Assembly (NCBI GenBank): GCA_942493315.1
Contig: OW818690.1
Location: 2,914,001 to 2,978,000 of the forward strand
Direction of reading: 5' to 3'
DNA: 64,000 nt
From: UBA5429 sp942493315
GTDB lineage: Bacteria > Bacteroidota > Bacteroidia > Bacteroidales > WCHB1-69
The position numbers and the translations under genes are program-made. This document shows positions 36,221-46,500 of this stretch, piece after piece. The notes under the pieces were generated by a model, which had not been told where the DNA came from, did no database searches, and saw only the letters and a program-made list of their open reading frames with translations. Position 1 is the stretch's first letter, and each line of letters opens with the position of its first letter.

Positions 36221-37714
36221 ATGCAAAAACATCAATTAACTCAAAAACAAAAATTAAGACTTTCTATATCACATCAAACCATTCAGTTAATGAAATTAAT
36301 TGAATTGTCTAATAATAGTTTAGAGCAGGAGATTATTAAAGAAGTTGAAGAGAATCCGGCATTAGAGATTGAAATTGATGAGGATAATTATAATGACAAC
36401 AGTAGAACTAATGAAGATATTGGATCAGGAGAATCAGATAATGAAGAGCTTAGTGTAGATGGGATGTTAAATGAAAAGAATATGGAGGATTATTATTTTT
36501 CTGAAGATTTTCAAAACTTTAATTCTGAAGAATCTGATTTTTTATTAAATCAAAACGTTGATAATAGTGAAAAAAAATATTTTGATTCTTTTATTACATC
36601 AACACCTTCATTTCATGAATATTTAATCAATCAATTACATGATTTTTCATTGACTGAAGAAGATTTTTTATTAGCGCAATATATCATTGGGTACATTGAT
36701 GATTCCGGATATATTGAAACAGATTTAAATACCATTAGTACAGATTTCTTATTATCGTTTAATATTTATAAAACTGAGAATCAAATTGAAGAGGTTTTAG
36801 AATCGGTTATTCACCAATTGGAACCTGAGGGTGTTGGAGCAAGAAATCTACAGGAAAATTTACTGATTCAATTGAGTAAGAAGGAAGAAAACAGTGAAAC
36901 TGTAATAGCTTGCAAGATTTTAACAGAGTATTTTGAGGAATTTTCTAAAAGACAATTTGATAAAATATCTAAAAAATTAAAAATCAAAAAAGAGTATTTG
37001 AATGAAATTTTACAAATTATTACCAGATTGAATCCAAAACCGATTATTCAATTTAATAATCAAGAAAACAACAATCAATCAATAACTCCGGATTTTATTA
37101 TTTTTTCAGAAAATGACAAGTTAAATTTACAATTGAATAATCCTTATGTTCCTAAGATTAAAGTATCTTCTGATTTTCAGAACACATTTGCAAAACTGAA
37201 TAAAAATTTAAGTATAAAGCAGAAAAATGAAGCTGAAAAATTTCTAAAAGAAAACATTGACAATGCCAATCAGTTTATTAATGCTTTAAATCTTAGAGAA
37301 TTGGTATTATACAATACGATGTATGCGATTATGGATAAACAAAGGGAGTATTTTTTAACCGGTGATAAGAAGAAGATCAAACCGATGATTTTAAAAGATA
37401 TTGCTGAGATTGTAAATTTAGATATTTCTACAATTTCTAGAGTTTCTAATAGTAAATTTGTGCAAACGCCTTTTGGAACCATCTCCTTAAAAAATTTATT
37501 TTCGGAGTCTATAGGGGACGAAAACACGTCATCCAGAGAAGTGAAACAGATGCTTAAAGAGATTATTGAATCGGAAGATATGAATAAACCCCTTCAGGAC
37601 GAGGAGATCAAAGAGATTCTCAACCAAAAGGGGTATAATATTGCGCGTAGAACGATTTCAAAGTACAGGAAACAATTAAATATCCCTGTCGCACGATTAA
37701 GAGTTAAATCTTAA
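36221..37714 (+). CDS. rpoN: RNA polymerase sigma-54 factor
   Basis: A 497-residue sigma-54. Region I begins MQKHQLTQKQKLRLSISHQTIQLMKLIELSNNSLEQEI, the glutamine-rich activator-response region; an acidic region II follows (residues 45-120); core-binding blocks (LQDFSLTEEDF-type, PEGVGARNLQENLLIQL) and the C-terminal DNA-binding domain with the RpoN box ARRTISKYRKQLNIPVARLR are intact. It directs transcription from -24/-12 promoters and requires an AAA+ activator, none of which is in this window. The stop overlaps the convergent asnS stop by four bases. Confidence 0.96.
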   Translation: MQKHQLTQKQKLRLSISHQTIQLMKLIELSNNSLEQEIIKEVEENPALEIEIDEDNYNDNSRTNEDIGSGESDNEELSVDGMLNEKNMEDYYFSEDFQNFNSEESDFLLNQNVDNSEKKYFDSFITSTPSFHEYLINQLHDFSLTEEDFLLAQYIIGYIDDSGYIETDLNTISTDFLLSFNIYKTENQIEEVLESVIHQLEPEGVGARNLQENLLIQLSKKEENSETVIACKILTEYFEEFSKRQFDKISKKLKIKKEYLNEILQIITRLNPKPIIQFNNQENNNQSITPDFIIFSENDKLNLQLNNPYVPKIKVSSDFQNTFAKLNKNLSIKQKNEAEKFLKENIDNANQFINALNLRELVLYNTMYAIMDKQREYFLTGDKKKIKPMILKDIAEIVNLDISTISRVSNSKFVQTPFGTISLKNLFSESIGDENTSSREVKQMLKEIIESEDMNKPLQDEEIKEILNQKGYNIARRTISKYRKQLNIPVARLRVKS

Positions 37715-39108
37715 AATTCTGCATTTTGTGGTGTTCTAGGAAATGGGATCACATCCCGGATGTTAGTCATACCGGTAACAAACAACATTAATCTTTCAAA
37801 ACCTAACCCAAATCCTGCATGAGGAACTGTACCATATTTTCTGGTTTCAAGATACCACCATACATCTTTTTGAGGAATTCCTAATTCATCAATTCTTTGA
37901 AGCAATTTAGAATAGTTTTCTTCTCTTTCTGAGCCTCCAATAATTTCACCAATTTTTGGAAAAAGAACATCCATAGCTCTTACTGTTTTTCCATCCTCAT
38001 TTTGTTTCATGTAGAATGCTTTGATATCTTTAGGATAATCGGTTAAGATAACCGGTTTTTTAAAATGGGATTCCACTAAATATCTTTCGTGTTCAGATTG
38101 TAAATCGATCCCCCACTCCACTTTAAATTCAAATTTTTTGCCGGATTTCAATAAAATGTCAACTGCTTCAGTGTATGGAAGTCTGATAAAATCGTTATTT
38201 ACGACAAAGCGTAGTCTTTCAATCAATTCTTTATCAAACATATCATTTAAGAATTGAAGGTCATCAAAATTGTTATCTAAGGCATATTGCACTAAAAATT
38301 TAATAAAATCTTCAGCAAGATCCATATTATCTTGAATATCATAAAAAGCCACTTCCGGTTCGATCATCCAGAATTCAGCTAAATGGCGGGGTGTATTACT
38401 ATTTTCAGCGCGAAAAGTGGGGCCAAAAGTATAAATTTTACCTAAAGCAAGAGCACCTAACTCCCCTTCAAGTTGGCCGGAAACAGTCAAACATGTAGGT
38501 TTTCCGAAGAAATCCTGTGTATAATCCACATGTCCTTCCGGATTTTTTGGGATTTTTTGTAAATCCATTGTTGTAACAGAAAACATCGCACCTGCTCCTT
38601 CTGCATCTGAACCGGTAATAATGGGAGTGTGCATATAGAAATATCCATTTTTATTGAAATACGTATGAATAGCATAAGACATAGCATGTCTTAGTCTCAA
38701 AACACATCCAAAATAGTTGGTTCTTGGTCTAAGGTGAGCGATCTCTCTCAAAAACTCCATACTATGACCTTTTTTTTGTAGTGGATAAGTTTCAGCATCA
38801 GCTGTACCATATAGATGAATATGAGTAGCCTGAATTTCAACAGATTGACCTTTACCCTGAGATTCTGTAAGGATTCCATCAACTTCTATACTTGATCCAG
38901 TAGTGATCAGTTTCATCAGATTTTCATCAAATTTGGTAAGATCAGCAACAATTTGAATATTATTCACATTAGAGCCATCATTCAGCGCAATAAAAGCAAC
39001 GAAGTTATTACCTCTTTTAGTTCTCACCCACCCTTTTACTTTCACAGGGTTACCATATCCCACAATTTCAGGATTTTTTAATAAGTCTTTAACAATAGAA
39101 CGTAGCAT
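37711..39108 (-). CDS. asnS: Asparaginyl-tRNA synthetase
   Basis: A 465-residue class IIb synthetase. The N-terminal OB anticodon-binding domain shows VKVKGWVRTKRGNNFVAFI; the catalytic core shows FGCVLRLRHAMSYAIHTYF, FFGKPTCLTVSGQLEGEL, GPTFRAENSNTPRHLAEFWM (motif 2) and GFGLGFERLMLFVTGM (motif 3). Overall length and blocks match AsnRS rather than AspRS. It charges tRNA-Asn. It follows rpoD on the same strand after a 40-base gap. Confidence 0.96.
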   Translation of the reverse strand: MLRSIVKDLLKNPEIVGYGNPVKVKGWVRTKRGNNFVAFIALNDGSNVNNIQIVADLTKFDENLMKLITTGSSIEVDGILTESQGKGQSVEIQATHIHLYGTADAETYPLQKKGHSMEFLREIAHLRPRTNYFGCVLRLRHAMSYAIHTYFNKNGYFYMHTPIITGSDAEGAGAMFSVTTMDLQKIPKNPEGHVDYTQDFFGKPTCLTVSGQLEGELGALALGKIYTFGPTFRAENSNTPRHLAEFWMIEPEVAFYDIQDNMDLAEDFIKFLVQYALDNNFDDLQFLNDMFDKELIERLRFVVNNDFIRLPYTEAVDILLKSGKKFEFKVEWGIDLQSEHERYLVESHFKKPVILTDYPKDIKAFYMKQNEDGKTVRAMDVLFPKIGEIIGGSEREENYSKLLQRIDELGIPQKDVWWYLETRKYGTVPHAGFGLGFERLMLFVTGMTNIRDVIPFPRTPQNAEF

Positions 39109-39148
39109 AAAAAATATATAATTAACAATAAATGATTTGTAAAATGGA

Positions 39149-40012
39149 TTAGCCTAAATAGGCTTTTAAATTTTTACATTTAGAAGTATGTTTCAATCTT
39201 CTAATAGCTTTTTCTTTAATTTGACGAACTCTTTCACGAGTCAAATCAAATTTCTCACCAATCTCTTCAAGTGTATGAGGATGTTTACTATCAAGTCCGA
39301 AGTACAATTTGAGCACATCTGCTTCTCTTTGAGGAATAGTGGAAATGAGGCGATTAATTTCAAGTTTTAAAGATTCATAAAGGAGTTCTTTGTCAGGTGT
39401 AGGAGTATCATCTGATCTGAGAACGTCATACATATTATTATCTTCATCCTGATTTAGAGAAGCATCCATTGAAATATGGCGTGAGGAGTTTCTAATGGAG
39501 TCCTTAACTTCAGATTCAGTAATATCTAAAAATTTCGCAACTTCTTCCGGCTTAGGTTCTCTTTGTAAATTTTGTTCCAACTGAGAGTATGCTTTTGATA
39601 TTCTGTTTATGGTACTGATTTTATTCAGAGGTAACCTAACAATTCTGGATTGTTCAGCTAATGCTTGAAGAATAGATTGTCTGATCCACCAAACTGCGTA
39701 AGAAATAAATTTAAAACCTCTGGTTTCATCAAAACGTTGAGCAGCTTTCATCAATCCCAAATTTCCTTCATTGATTAAATCGGGTAAATTAAGTCCTTGA
39801 TTTTGGTACTGTTTAGCTACAGATACAACAAAGCGAAGATTAGCTTTAGTTAATTTTTCTAATGCCATTTGATCTCCATTTTTGATTTTTCTGGCCAATT
39901 CAACCTCTTCTTCAGCGGTAATTAGTTCAACTTTTCCAATATCATGTAAATATTTATCAAGAGATGCGGTTTCACGATTAGTAACCTGTTTCGTAATATT
40001 GAGTTGTCTCAT
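39149..40012 (-). CDS. rpoD: Primary RNA polymerase sigma factor (sigma-70 family), short Bacteroidetes form
   Basis: A 287-residue sigma factor with regions 1.2 (DKYLHDIGKVELITAEEEVELA), 2 (NLRFVVSVAKQYQ, LPDLINEGNLGLMKAAQRFD, FISYAVWWIRQSI), 3 and 4 (EADVLKLYFGLDSKHPHTLEEIGEKFDLTRERVRQIKEKA). It lacks the long region 1.1 of the Escherichia coli protein, as is normal for Bacteroidetes primary sigma factors that recognise TTG/TAnnTTTG promoters. Many such boxes are found across this window, including TATCTTTG in front of this gene. Confidence 0.94.
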   Translation of the reverse strand: MRQLNITKQVTNRETASLDKYLHDIGKVELITAEEEVELARKIKNGDQMALEKLTKANLRFVVSVAKQYQNQGLNLPDLINEGNLGLMKAAQRFDETRGFKFISYAVWWIRQSILQALAEQSRIVRLPLNKISTINRISKAYSQLEQNLQREPKPEEVAKFLDITESEVKDSIRNSSRHISMDASLNQDEDNNMYDVLRSDDTPTPDKELLYESLKLEINRLISTIPQREADVLKLYFGLDSKHPHTLEEIGEKFDLTRERVRQIKEKAIRRLKHTSKCKNLKAYLG

Positions 40013-40077
40013 GAATTTTTCTTTTACGCCGGTGAATAATAATTAATCCTTTAAAATGGTGTTTAAAAAGCGAAACG

Positions 40078-40085
40078 CAAAGATA
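40078..40085 (-). promoter_or_regulatory. -7 box (TATCTTTG) for rpoD
   Basis: TATCTTTG on the minus strand, 66 bases before the ATG. Confidence 0.45.
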
Positions 40086-40125
40086 CAATATTTTTCAATA
40101 GGGAAATTGAGCAGACATATAAAAA

Positions 40126-40150
40126 AAGCGACTTTAAAAAGTCGCTTTTT
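40126..40150 (-). terminator. Terminator after the broken P-domain gene
   Basis: AAGCGACTTT/AAAGTCGCTT stem flanked by A7 and T5 runs, immediately 3' of the gene whose stop is at 40155. Confidence 0.85.
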
Positions 40151-40154
40151 CATT

Positions 40155-42981
40155 TTAATTATTTCTTACAATTATAAGGGATCCACTATATTGTATTGTT
40201 TTTGCTTTTCCTTTGTAATAGAAAGCAAAATAGTATTGACCATCTTGAAGTTTTTCTCCGGAAAATGCTTTTTCTCCAACAAAAATCTCTTCATTTTTGG
40301 AATAGGTATCATAATTATCTTCTTCATACACTTTTTTACCCCATCTATCAAAAATTTGAAGATTATTTGAGCGATATTGGTCAGGATCTTCAGGATTATA
40401 ATTTGTATTTAGATTTTTTATAGCAAAAACATCATTAACTCCATCGTTATTGGGGGTAATAATATTGGGGAATTCTAAATCCTCTTCAATAACAACGGTA
40501 TGTAAAATGGTACTTTTACATCCATATTTGGAAACGATAGACAAAAGAACATTATAATCGCCCCAGGTTGAATAGGTATGTGTAGGACTCCATACGGCAG
40601 AATCAATAGAGCCATCACCGAAATCCCAATACCATGAACATACTGTATGGTCAAAGAATTGAGAGGAATCGGCATAATTGGTAAAAGTAACCAATCCTTC
40701 ATTTTCTGACATCAATGATATTTCAGGAATAAATGAAAACTCAGCAACAGGTTGTGGATGTATTTTAATATAACTCCATTTTATAATAGAATCACTACAA
40801 CCATTTTCAGAAATAACCATTAATTGTACGTGAAAAACTCCCGGAGTTTCCACAAAGAAGTTAGGATTTTTTTGAGTGGATCTAAAGACTTCCCTACCCT
40901 CCTCATCATAAATGGTCCAAAAATAGTCATATTGAACAATAGTTGGGGGTTGTAAGATTTGTAAACTGTAAATTTAAAGGAGCACAACCCTCCGGTTTAT
41001 CCACAGAAAAATCGGGAACCGGATAAGGATTTATTGAAACATAAATAGAATCTCTCCCTGTACAAATAAGTGAACCATCTATGGTTGTAGCTGTAACTTC
41101 AATTGTATATAAACCTTCAGCCAACGCCATTATTTCATCCACATTAGCACCGGTATTCCACCAATAAACCGCATTGGTGTCGATATAGTTTGCATTAAGG
41201 ATTAAAATTTCTCCTGCACATAAACGTGCAGTATCTAATCCATTATTAATATTTGGCATTGGAGATTGAACCACTTCAACAGTAAAGGTAGTATCCCATT
41301 CACAACCATAATCATCCACTAAAGTAACGTCATAGTTAAAAATACCTGCATCATTCATTAAAATCTTAGCAGCTGTTGGTCCAATGGGTGTAACACTATT
41401 TCCATGCCAGATGACAGTATCCAAATTAACGTTATAATTCCAACCACCTGGTACAATTGCTTGATTCAGGGAAAGTGACCAACTGAAAATATAGCCATTA
41501 TCCACTTGGTAATGGTCACAAATTGTCATTCTCCACATTCCGTTTAAAGGACAATTCAATAAAGTAGCAAGCGTCGAATAACTTCCATAATAGGTTGCAG
41601 TTGTTGGAATCGAAGTATAAACATTAGGTACACTAGGAAGTAAAGCGGGTCCACCCCAAGTTTGGCTACAAGGGTCTGTAAAGCTATAACCAACGGTTTG
41701 TCCTCCGGCTCCAAAACAATTATAGGATCCGGGTCTGAATTCATAATCCCAGCCAATCCCGGGTGTATTGTAGCAAATACTGGCCAATGCAGGGTCAGGG
41801 GCACAACCTAAATTGATATTTCCACCTCCAAACGAACAAGCATTATCAACACTTCCGGGTGGTGGTGGATTTCCGGGTGTGTATGTTTTCAACAAGGTTG
41901 AAGCACCTGAAGGACAGGTTAATCGTATAGACAAGTCCCCTAAATAGGAGTGTTCCATAACAATTTTGACGCCAATAAGATCGTTCATATTGGTTAAAAG
42001 CTGTCCAGGATTGAAAACATCATAAAGAAGATCTGAATTATAGCAAATATTTCCACCATCCGGTAAAAAAACGGTATCCGCCATTGTAAGGGTTCCGGTA
42101 ATATTCGCACCTACAGTAGTAACCTGAACCGTAGCTTGAGGATCGCTACCAACATACACATTATACTCATTTCCGGAGCATGCCGGAGGTAATGCTGGTG
42201 CTCCCACAATTGGGTTATCTGCCACTCTAATTCTACCTTTATACATAGTATTCGGAGAACAGCCCATGGTATCAATGGCATAAAGTGTATAATCCCAACC
42301 TCTGGCCTGATCGAAACAACGGGTTACAACCTGACCTGTATCTTTTAAAGTATAACCAAATCTCCAGTAAAAAGTGGTATTATTTTGTGTTTGGTTATAA
42401 TTGATATTATTTTGTAAAAAAACGGCTTGAGCCCCAAAAGTGATACAACTATCTTTGCAGACATTCATATAAACACCGTCAACAACAGGTTTAGAAGTTG
42501 CATTAGGGTCGATTTCAACGTTATAGCTTTGACAGGGAGCTCTGCAGGTAACGGAGGCACTCCAACCAGGAGCATTATTATCTCCTGATGTAAATTCCAA
42601 ATAGAGTGATCCATCAGGATTATTAGGGGCAGGTCCAGCTACAATGGAGATTCCAATTGGGCTCACAAAATCGCTATAAACTGCTAATGCAGGATAGGTA
42701 TTATCAGGACCATCATAAACAGTTAAAGCAGCACCGGTACCAAGATCAAACATAGTGAATGTCAATTTAATGGCTAATCCTGCAGTTGCAGGAACCAATT
42801 TCAGTGAAGAAGTTTGATACAATCCATGATTTCCTGCTGCACCACCTGCATCATACAATGTAGCGTTACAGGTAGTGTTTACTGCAGTTCCGGTTCCATT
42901 GGGCATATTAATGGAAGGCTGTGCTAAAGAATAGATAAAGCTAAAACTGAGTAAAAAAAATAATAAATTTTTTATCTTCAT
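40155..42981 (-). pseudogene. CUB/P-domain/PKD surface protein, third paralogue, frameshifted at a G5 run
   Basis: Two frames, 42981-40927 (684 residues) and an onward frame to 40155 (232 residues counted from a late ATG), together match the full length of the 940-residue proteins at 43146 and 47523. The break is at the G5 run 40945-40949 (C5 on the coding strand): with four bases the reading continues LTTPTIVQYDYFWTIYDEEG into the PKD and CHU_C domains. Signal peptide, CUB-like domain (SLYLEFTSGDNNAPGW), P-domain (LSIRLTCPSGASTLLK, CPLNGMWRMTICDHYQVDNG), PKD and CHU_C are otherwise intact. It could be a recent mutation, a phase-variable tract, or a sequencing error. Upstream TATTTTTG at 43004-43011. 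Confidence 0.85.
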
Positions 42982-43003
42982 AAAAAGGGACTTTTTGAAT
43001 CTT

Positions 43004-43011
43004 CAAAAATA
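43004..43011 (-). promoter_or_regulatory. -7 box (TATTTTTG) for the third-paralogue gene
   Basis: TATTTTTG on the minus strand, 22 bases before the ATG at 42981. Confidence 0.45.
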
Positions 43012-43093
43012 CAACTTTTTTCATTAACTAACAAATTTTTAAGAAGAAAATGAAGATTATGAAGAAAAAAATGAGATAAAAAATTGTAAAAAC

Positions 43094-43132
43094 AAAAAAA
43101 TGCAATTTAGGACTCCTAAATTGCATTTTTTT
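43094..43132 (-). terminator. Terminator after the first 940-residue gene
   Basis: A 12-bp arm pair TGCAATTTAGGA/TCCTAAATTGCA (tip bases unpaired in practice) flanked by A7 and T7 runs, 3' of the gene ending at 43146. Confidence 0.85.
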
Positions 43133-43145
43133 AATATTGAAATGA

Positions 43146-45968
43146 TTAATTATTTCGTATAATTATAAGAGAACCACTATATTTAACGGTCTTAATTTTT
43201 CCTTTATAGTAGAATGAAAAATAATACTGACCATCTTGTAGTTTTTCACCTGCGAAAGCTTTTTTACCAACGAACAACTGTTCATCTTTCATATAGGTAT
43301 CGTAGTTTTCAGTTTCATACACTTTCTTACCCCAGCGATCATAAATATGTAAAGTATTGGTTCTATACTCATCAGGATCTTCAGGATTGATGCTGGTATT
43401 TAAGTTTTTAATAGCGAATACATCGTTGACACCATCCCCATTTGGAGTGATAATGTTAGGAAATTCAAGATCTTGTTCCACAATTACAGTATGTTTGATA
43501 CTACTTTTACATCCATAAGCTGTTGAGATATAAAACATAACATTATAATCGCCCCAGGTTGAAAAAGTGTGGATTGCATTCCATTGAGTAGAATCAACGG
43601 TACCATCATCAAAATTCCAATACCAGGTAGCATCCGGATTATTGGCGAAGATAGCAGAATCGCAATAGTTTGTAAAAGTAACTAATCCATCTAGTTCTGA
43701 CATTAATGAAATTTCAGGAGTAAAGGAGAATTCAGCGATAGGTTGAGGATGTATTTCAATAAAATTCCATTTCATAAGAGAGTCTGTGCATCCATTTTCA
43801 GTTGATACCACTAATTGAACATGATATTTCCCCGGTTCTTCAATGAAAAATTCAGGATTTTCTTGTGTTGATGTAAACTTCTCTTGTCCATCTGCATTAA
43901 AAACATGCCAGGAATAGGTGAGAGGGATATTATCGGGAGTAGTTAAGTTTTCAAATTGAAGATTGAGAGGAGCACAACCCCCTTTTTTATCTACATCGAA
44001 ATCGGGCATTGGGTGAGGATTAACGGAAACATAGATAGAGTCACTACCTGTACAAATTAAGCTACCATCTAAGGTTTCTGCAGTAATGGTTATGGAATAT
44101 AGACCTTCCACTAAAGTCATTATTTCATCTGTACTTGAACCGGTATTCCACCAATATTCAGCATCAGGATCCTGATAATTAGCATTTAAAATCATAATGT
44201 CTCCTGCACACATTTTAACAGTATCTAATCCTTGGTTAATCAAAGGAATAGGAGATTGAACTGTTTCCACAGTGAAAGTAGTATCATAAGCACAACCATA
44301 TTCGTCGATTACAGTTGCTAAGAATTGATTTACTCCGACCTGATTTGCTGTAATAATTGCACTTAATTTAGATGTTGGATTAACAATTCCAGGGCCTGTC
44401 CAAATAACAGTATCTGCACCAACAGTATATTCCCAACCACCTGGAATAATTGATTGATCTAAGGATAAAGACCAACTGAAAATGTATCCGTTATCAGCAC
44501 CTAGATTATCAGTAACTGTAATTTTCCAATTTCCATTAAGTGGACAACCCATTAAAGGGGACAAATTTTCATAATTACCATAATATGTAGGGACTGTTGG
44601 AGTTGCTGTAAAAGTATTTGGAACACTCGGAACTAATGTTTGCAATCCTCCAGCACCATTATCATGACCACAAGGGTCAACATAACTAAATCCAACTGTT
44701 GGTCCTCCAGTGCCAAAACAATTTGTTGCACCGGGTCTGAATTCATAATCATATCCTATACCTGGTGTATTCATACATGCTGGTTGCGTATTATCAATAG
44801 AACTACCAATTTGAGTATTTCCTCCACCTGAAGAACATGATAAATTAATTCCAGCTGGTGGTATAGGAGAACCAAAAGCTTTTAAAAGAGTTGAACCTCC
44901 ATTTGGACATGTTAATTTTATAGAAAGGTCACCACAATATGAATGTTCTAAAGTCATTTTAACGCCTAATAAGTGATTAATATTGGACAAAGTTTGACCG
45001 GGATCAAAAATATCAAAAAGGAGATTAGACTCATAAGAAATATTGGATCCATCGGGTAAAAATACAGTATCTGCTTTTGAAAGTGTCCCTGAAATGGCAG
45101 AACCTACAAATCCAAGGGTTACAGTTGACATAGGATCATAACCAGCATTTACATTAAAATCACTACCGGAACAAACTCTTTGATAGGGATAACTACCTGA
45201 AATTGGGTTACCTGAAACTCTTACTCTGCCTTTAAAATAGGTATTTGAAAAACATCCCATTGTATCCACAGCATATAATAAATAATCCCAACCTCTTACT
45301 TGTTCAAAACATTGTGTAATGATAGGTATAGTATCAGGAGCAGTATATCCAAATCTCCAGATAAATTTAGTATTAGCCTGAGTTTGGTTGTAATTGATAT
45401 TATTTTGTAAGAAAATTGCTTCAGCTCCAAAAGTGATACAGCTATCTTTACATACATTCATATAAATATCCTCAACAATTGGTTTTGATGTAACCATTGG
45501 GTCTATTTGAACATTAAAACTTTGGCATGGAGCACCACAGGTAACGGTAGCCATCCAACCAACTTCATTATGTGTAGTTGATGTAAATGTAATATAAATT
45601 GAACCATCCGGATTTAAAGGTGCAGGACTGGCAACGATTTGAAGGCCAACAGGTGAAATCAAATCATTATAAACAGCAATAAGTTGATAAGATGCATCAG
45701 GTCCATTATAAACTGACATAGTTGCACCTTCACCTACAACAAATGAAGTAAATGAAATTTTTGTTGCAAAACCGGGATTTGTTGGAGTGAATTTTATATT
45801 GGAATTTTGATTCAATCCATAATTTCCATTGAGTCCACCTGAATCATAAAATGTCGCATTACAAGTGGTATAAGAAGCAGATCCGCTACCGGTCGGCATA
45901 TTATAGGTTTGTGCAAATAAAACAAACCCTATTTGAAGCAAAATGAATAATAATAATAGTTTTTTCAT
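43146..45968 (-). CDS. Large secreted CUB/P-domain/PKD protein with T9SS type B tail, copy A
   Basis: A 940-residue exported protein. In order: signal peptide (ends FVLFAQ); CUB-like domain, residues 20-145 (YDSGGLNGNYGLNQN, MSVYNGPDAS); PKD-like domain, 150-255 (TKFIWRFGYTAPD, YLLYAVDTMGCFSN); proprotein-convertase P-domain, about 280-500 (LLGVKMTLEHSYCGDLSIKL, GYDYEFRPGATNCFG, CPLNGNWKITVTDN, NGYIFSWSLSLDQ); Ig/PKD segments, 510-800 (WYWNFDDGTVDST); CHU_C domain, 840-940 (FPNIITPNGDGVNDVFAI, IYDRWGKKVYETENY). P-domains normally accompany secreted proteases, yet no protease domain is present. It differs from the copy at 47523 at about 15 residues. It follows a small exported protein by 8 bases. 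Confidence 0.85.
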   Translation of the reverse strand: MKKLLLLFILLQIGFVLFAQTYNMPTGSGSASYTTCNATFYDSGGLNGNYGLNQNSNIKFTPTNPGFATKISFTSFVVGEGATMSVYNGPDASYQLIAVYNDLISPVGLQIVASPAPLNPDGSIYITFTSTTHNEVGWMATVTCGAPCQSFNVQIDPMVTSKPIVEDIYMNVCKDSCITFGAEAIFLQNNINYNQTQANTKFIWRFGYTAPDTIPIITQCFEQVRGWDYLLYAVDTMGCFSNTYFKGRVRVSGNPISGSYPYQRVCSGSDFNVNAGYDPMSTVTLGFVGSAISGTLSKADTVFLPDGSNISYESNLLFDIFDPGQTLSNINHLLGVKMTLEHSYCGDLSIKLTCPNGGSTLLKAFGSPIPPAGINLSCSSGGGNTQIGSSIDNTQPACMNTPGIGYDYEFRPGATNCFGTGGPTVGFSYVDPCGHDNGAGGLQTLVPSVPNTFTATPTVPTYYGNYENLSPLMGCPLNGNWKITVTDNLGADNGYIFSWSLSLDQSIIPGGWEYTVGADTVIWTGPGIVNPTSKLSAIITANQVGVNQFLATVIDEYGCAYDTTFTVETVQSPIPLINQGLDTVKMCAGDIMILNANYQDPDAEYWWNTGSSTDEIMTLVEGLYSITITAETLDGSLICTGSDSIYVSVNPHPMPDFDVDKKGGCAPLNLQFENLTTPDNIPLTYSWHVFNADGQEKFTSTQENPEFFIEEPGKYHVQLVVSTENGCTDSLMKWNFIEIHPQPIAEFSFTPEISLMSELDGLVTFTNYCDSAIFANNPDATWYWNFDDGTVDSTQWNAIHTFSTWGDYNVMFYISTAYGCKSSIKHTVIVEQDLEFPNIITPNGDGVNDVFAIKNLNTSINPEDPDEYRTNTLHIYDRWGKKVYETENYDTYMKDEQLFVGKKAFAGEKLQDGQYYFSFYYKGKIKTVKYSGSLIIIRNN

Positions 45969-45976
45969 GGTATGTT

Positions 45977-46423
45977 TTATTTTTTAGTTAAATAAAGGTC
46001 ATTAAATAATGTAGTAATCTCTTTTCCTGAATAAAATACAATTAATTTATTTGTATTTCCTAATCTATAAACAGCTCCTCCCATTTGATCTATTTTGATA
46101 TTGTACTTCAATACATTTAATTTTTCAAGACCTTTTTCAGAGTAATCCTGAGGCTCAGTTAAAAATCTTTCCTTAAGTGGCATTGTGGGTACTTGATCTA
46201 AATCTGATAATTTTTCAGAAGGCATTTCAACAATTCTATAAGAATGGGTTAAGAATAAGTTGTAATACAAAATTAGATTGGGATTGTTTTGAGCATAAAA
46301 GTCAACTGTTTCTTGACCTAATGCATCAATTAATCTGGGATCGGGGGTAATTGATTTATTTTCTTGTGAAAATAAACTTCCCATAATCATTAAACTGAAT
46401 AAAAAAGTTAATAATTTTTTCAT
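45977..46423 (-). CDS. Small exported protein of unknown family, copy A
   Basis: A 148-residue protein with a signal peptide (KKLLTFLFSLMIMGSLFSQ) and a mature part of about 128 residues. TPDPRLIDALGQETVDFYAQ, NPNLILYYNLFLTHSYRIVE and FYSGKEITTLFNDLYLTKK are the blocks shared with copy B at 50354; no known domain is recognised. It lies between dapD and the 940-residue gene in both duplicated units and has the same order, so it is probably cotranscribed with the large protein and may assist or bind it. It differs from copy B at about 20 positions, far more than its neighbours do. Confidence 0.7.
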   Translation of the reverse strand: MKKLLTFLFSLMIMGSLFSQENKSITPDPRLIDALGQETVDFYAQNNPNLILYYNLFLTHSYRIVEMPSEKLSDLDQVPTMPLKERFLTEPQDYSEKGLEKLNVLKYNIKIDQMGGAVYRLGNTNKLIVFYSGKEITTLFNDLYLTKK

Positions 46424-46500
46424 TTGAATTATAATTTGATGGTTAATTTTTGCTTTACTCTTACTAAGACGCAGCTTAGTTACATTTGTTCCCGCTTTTA

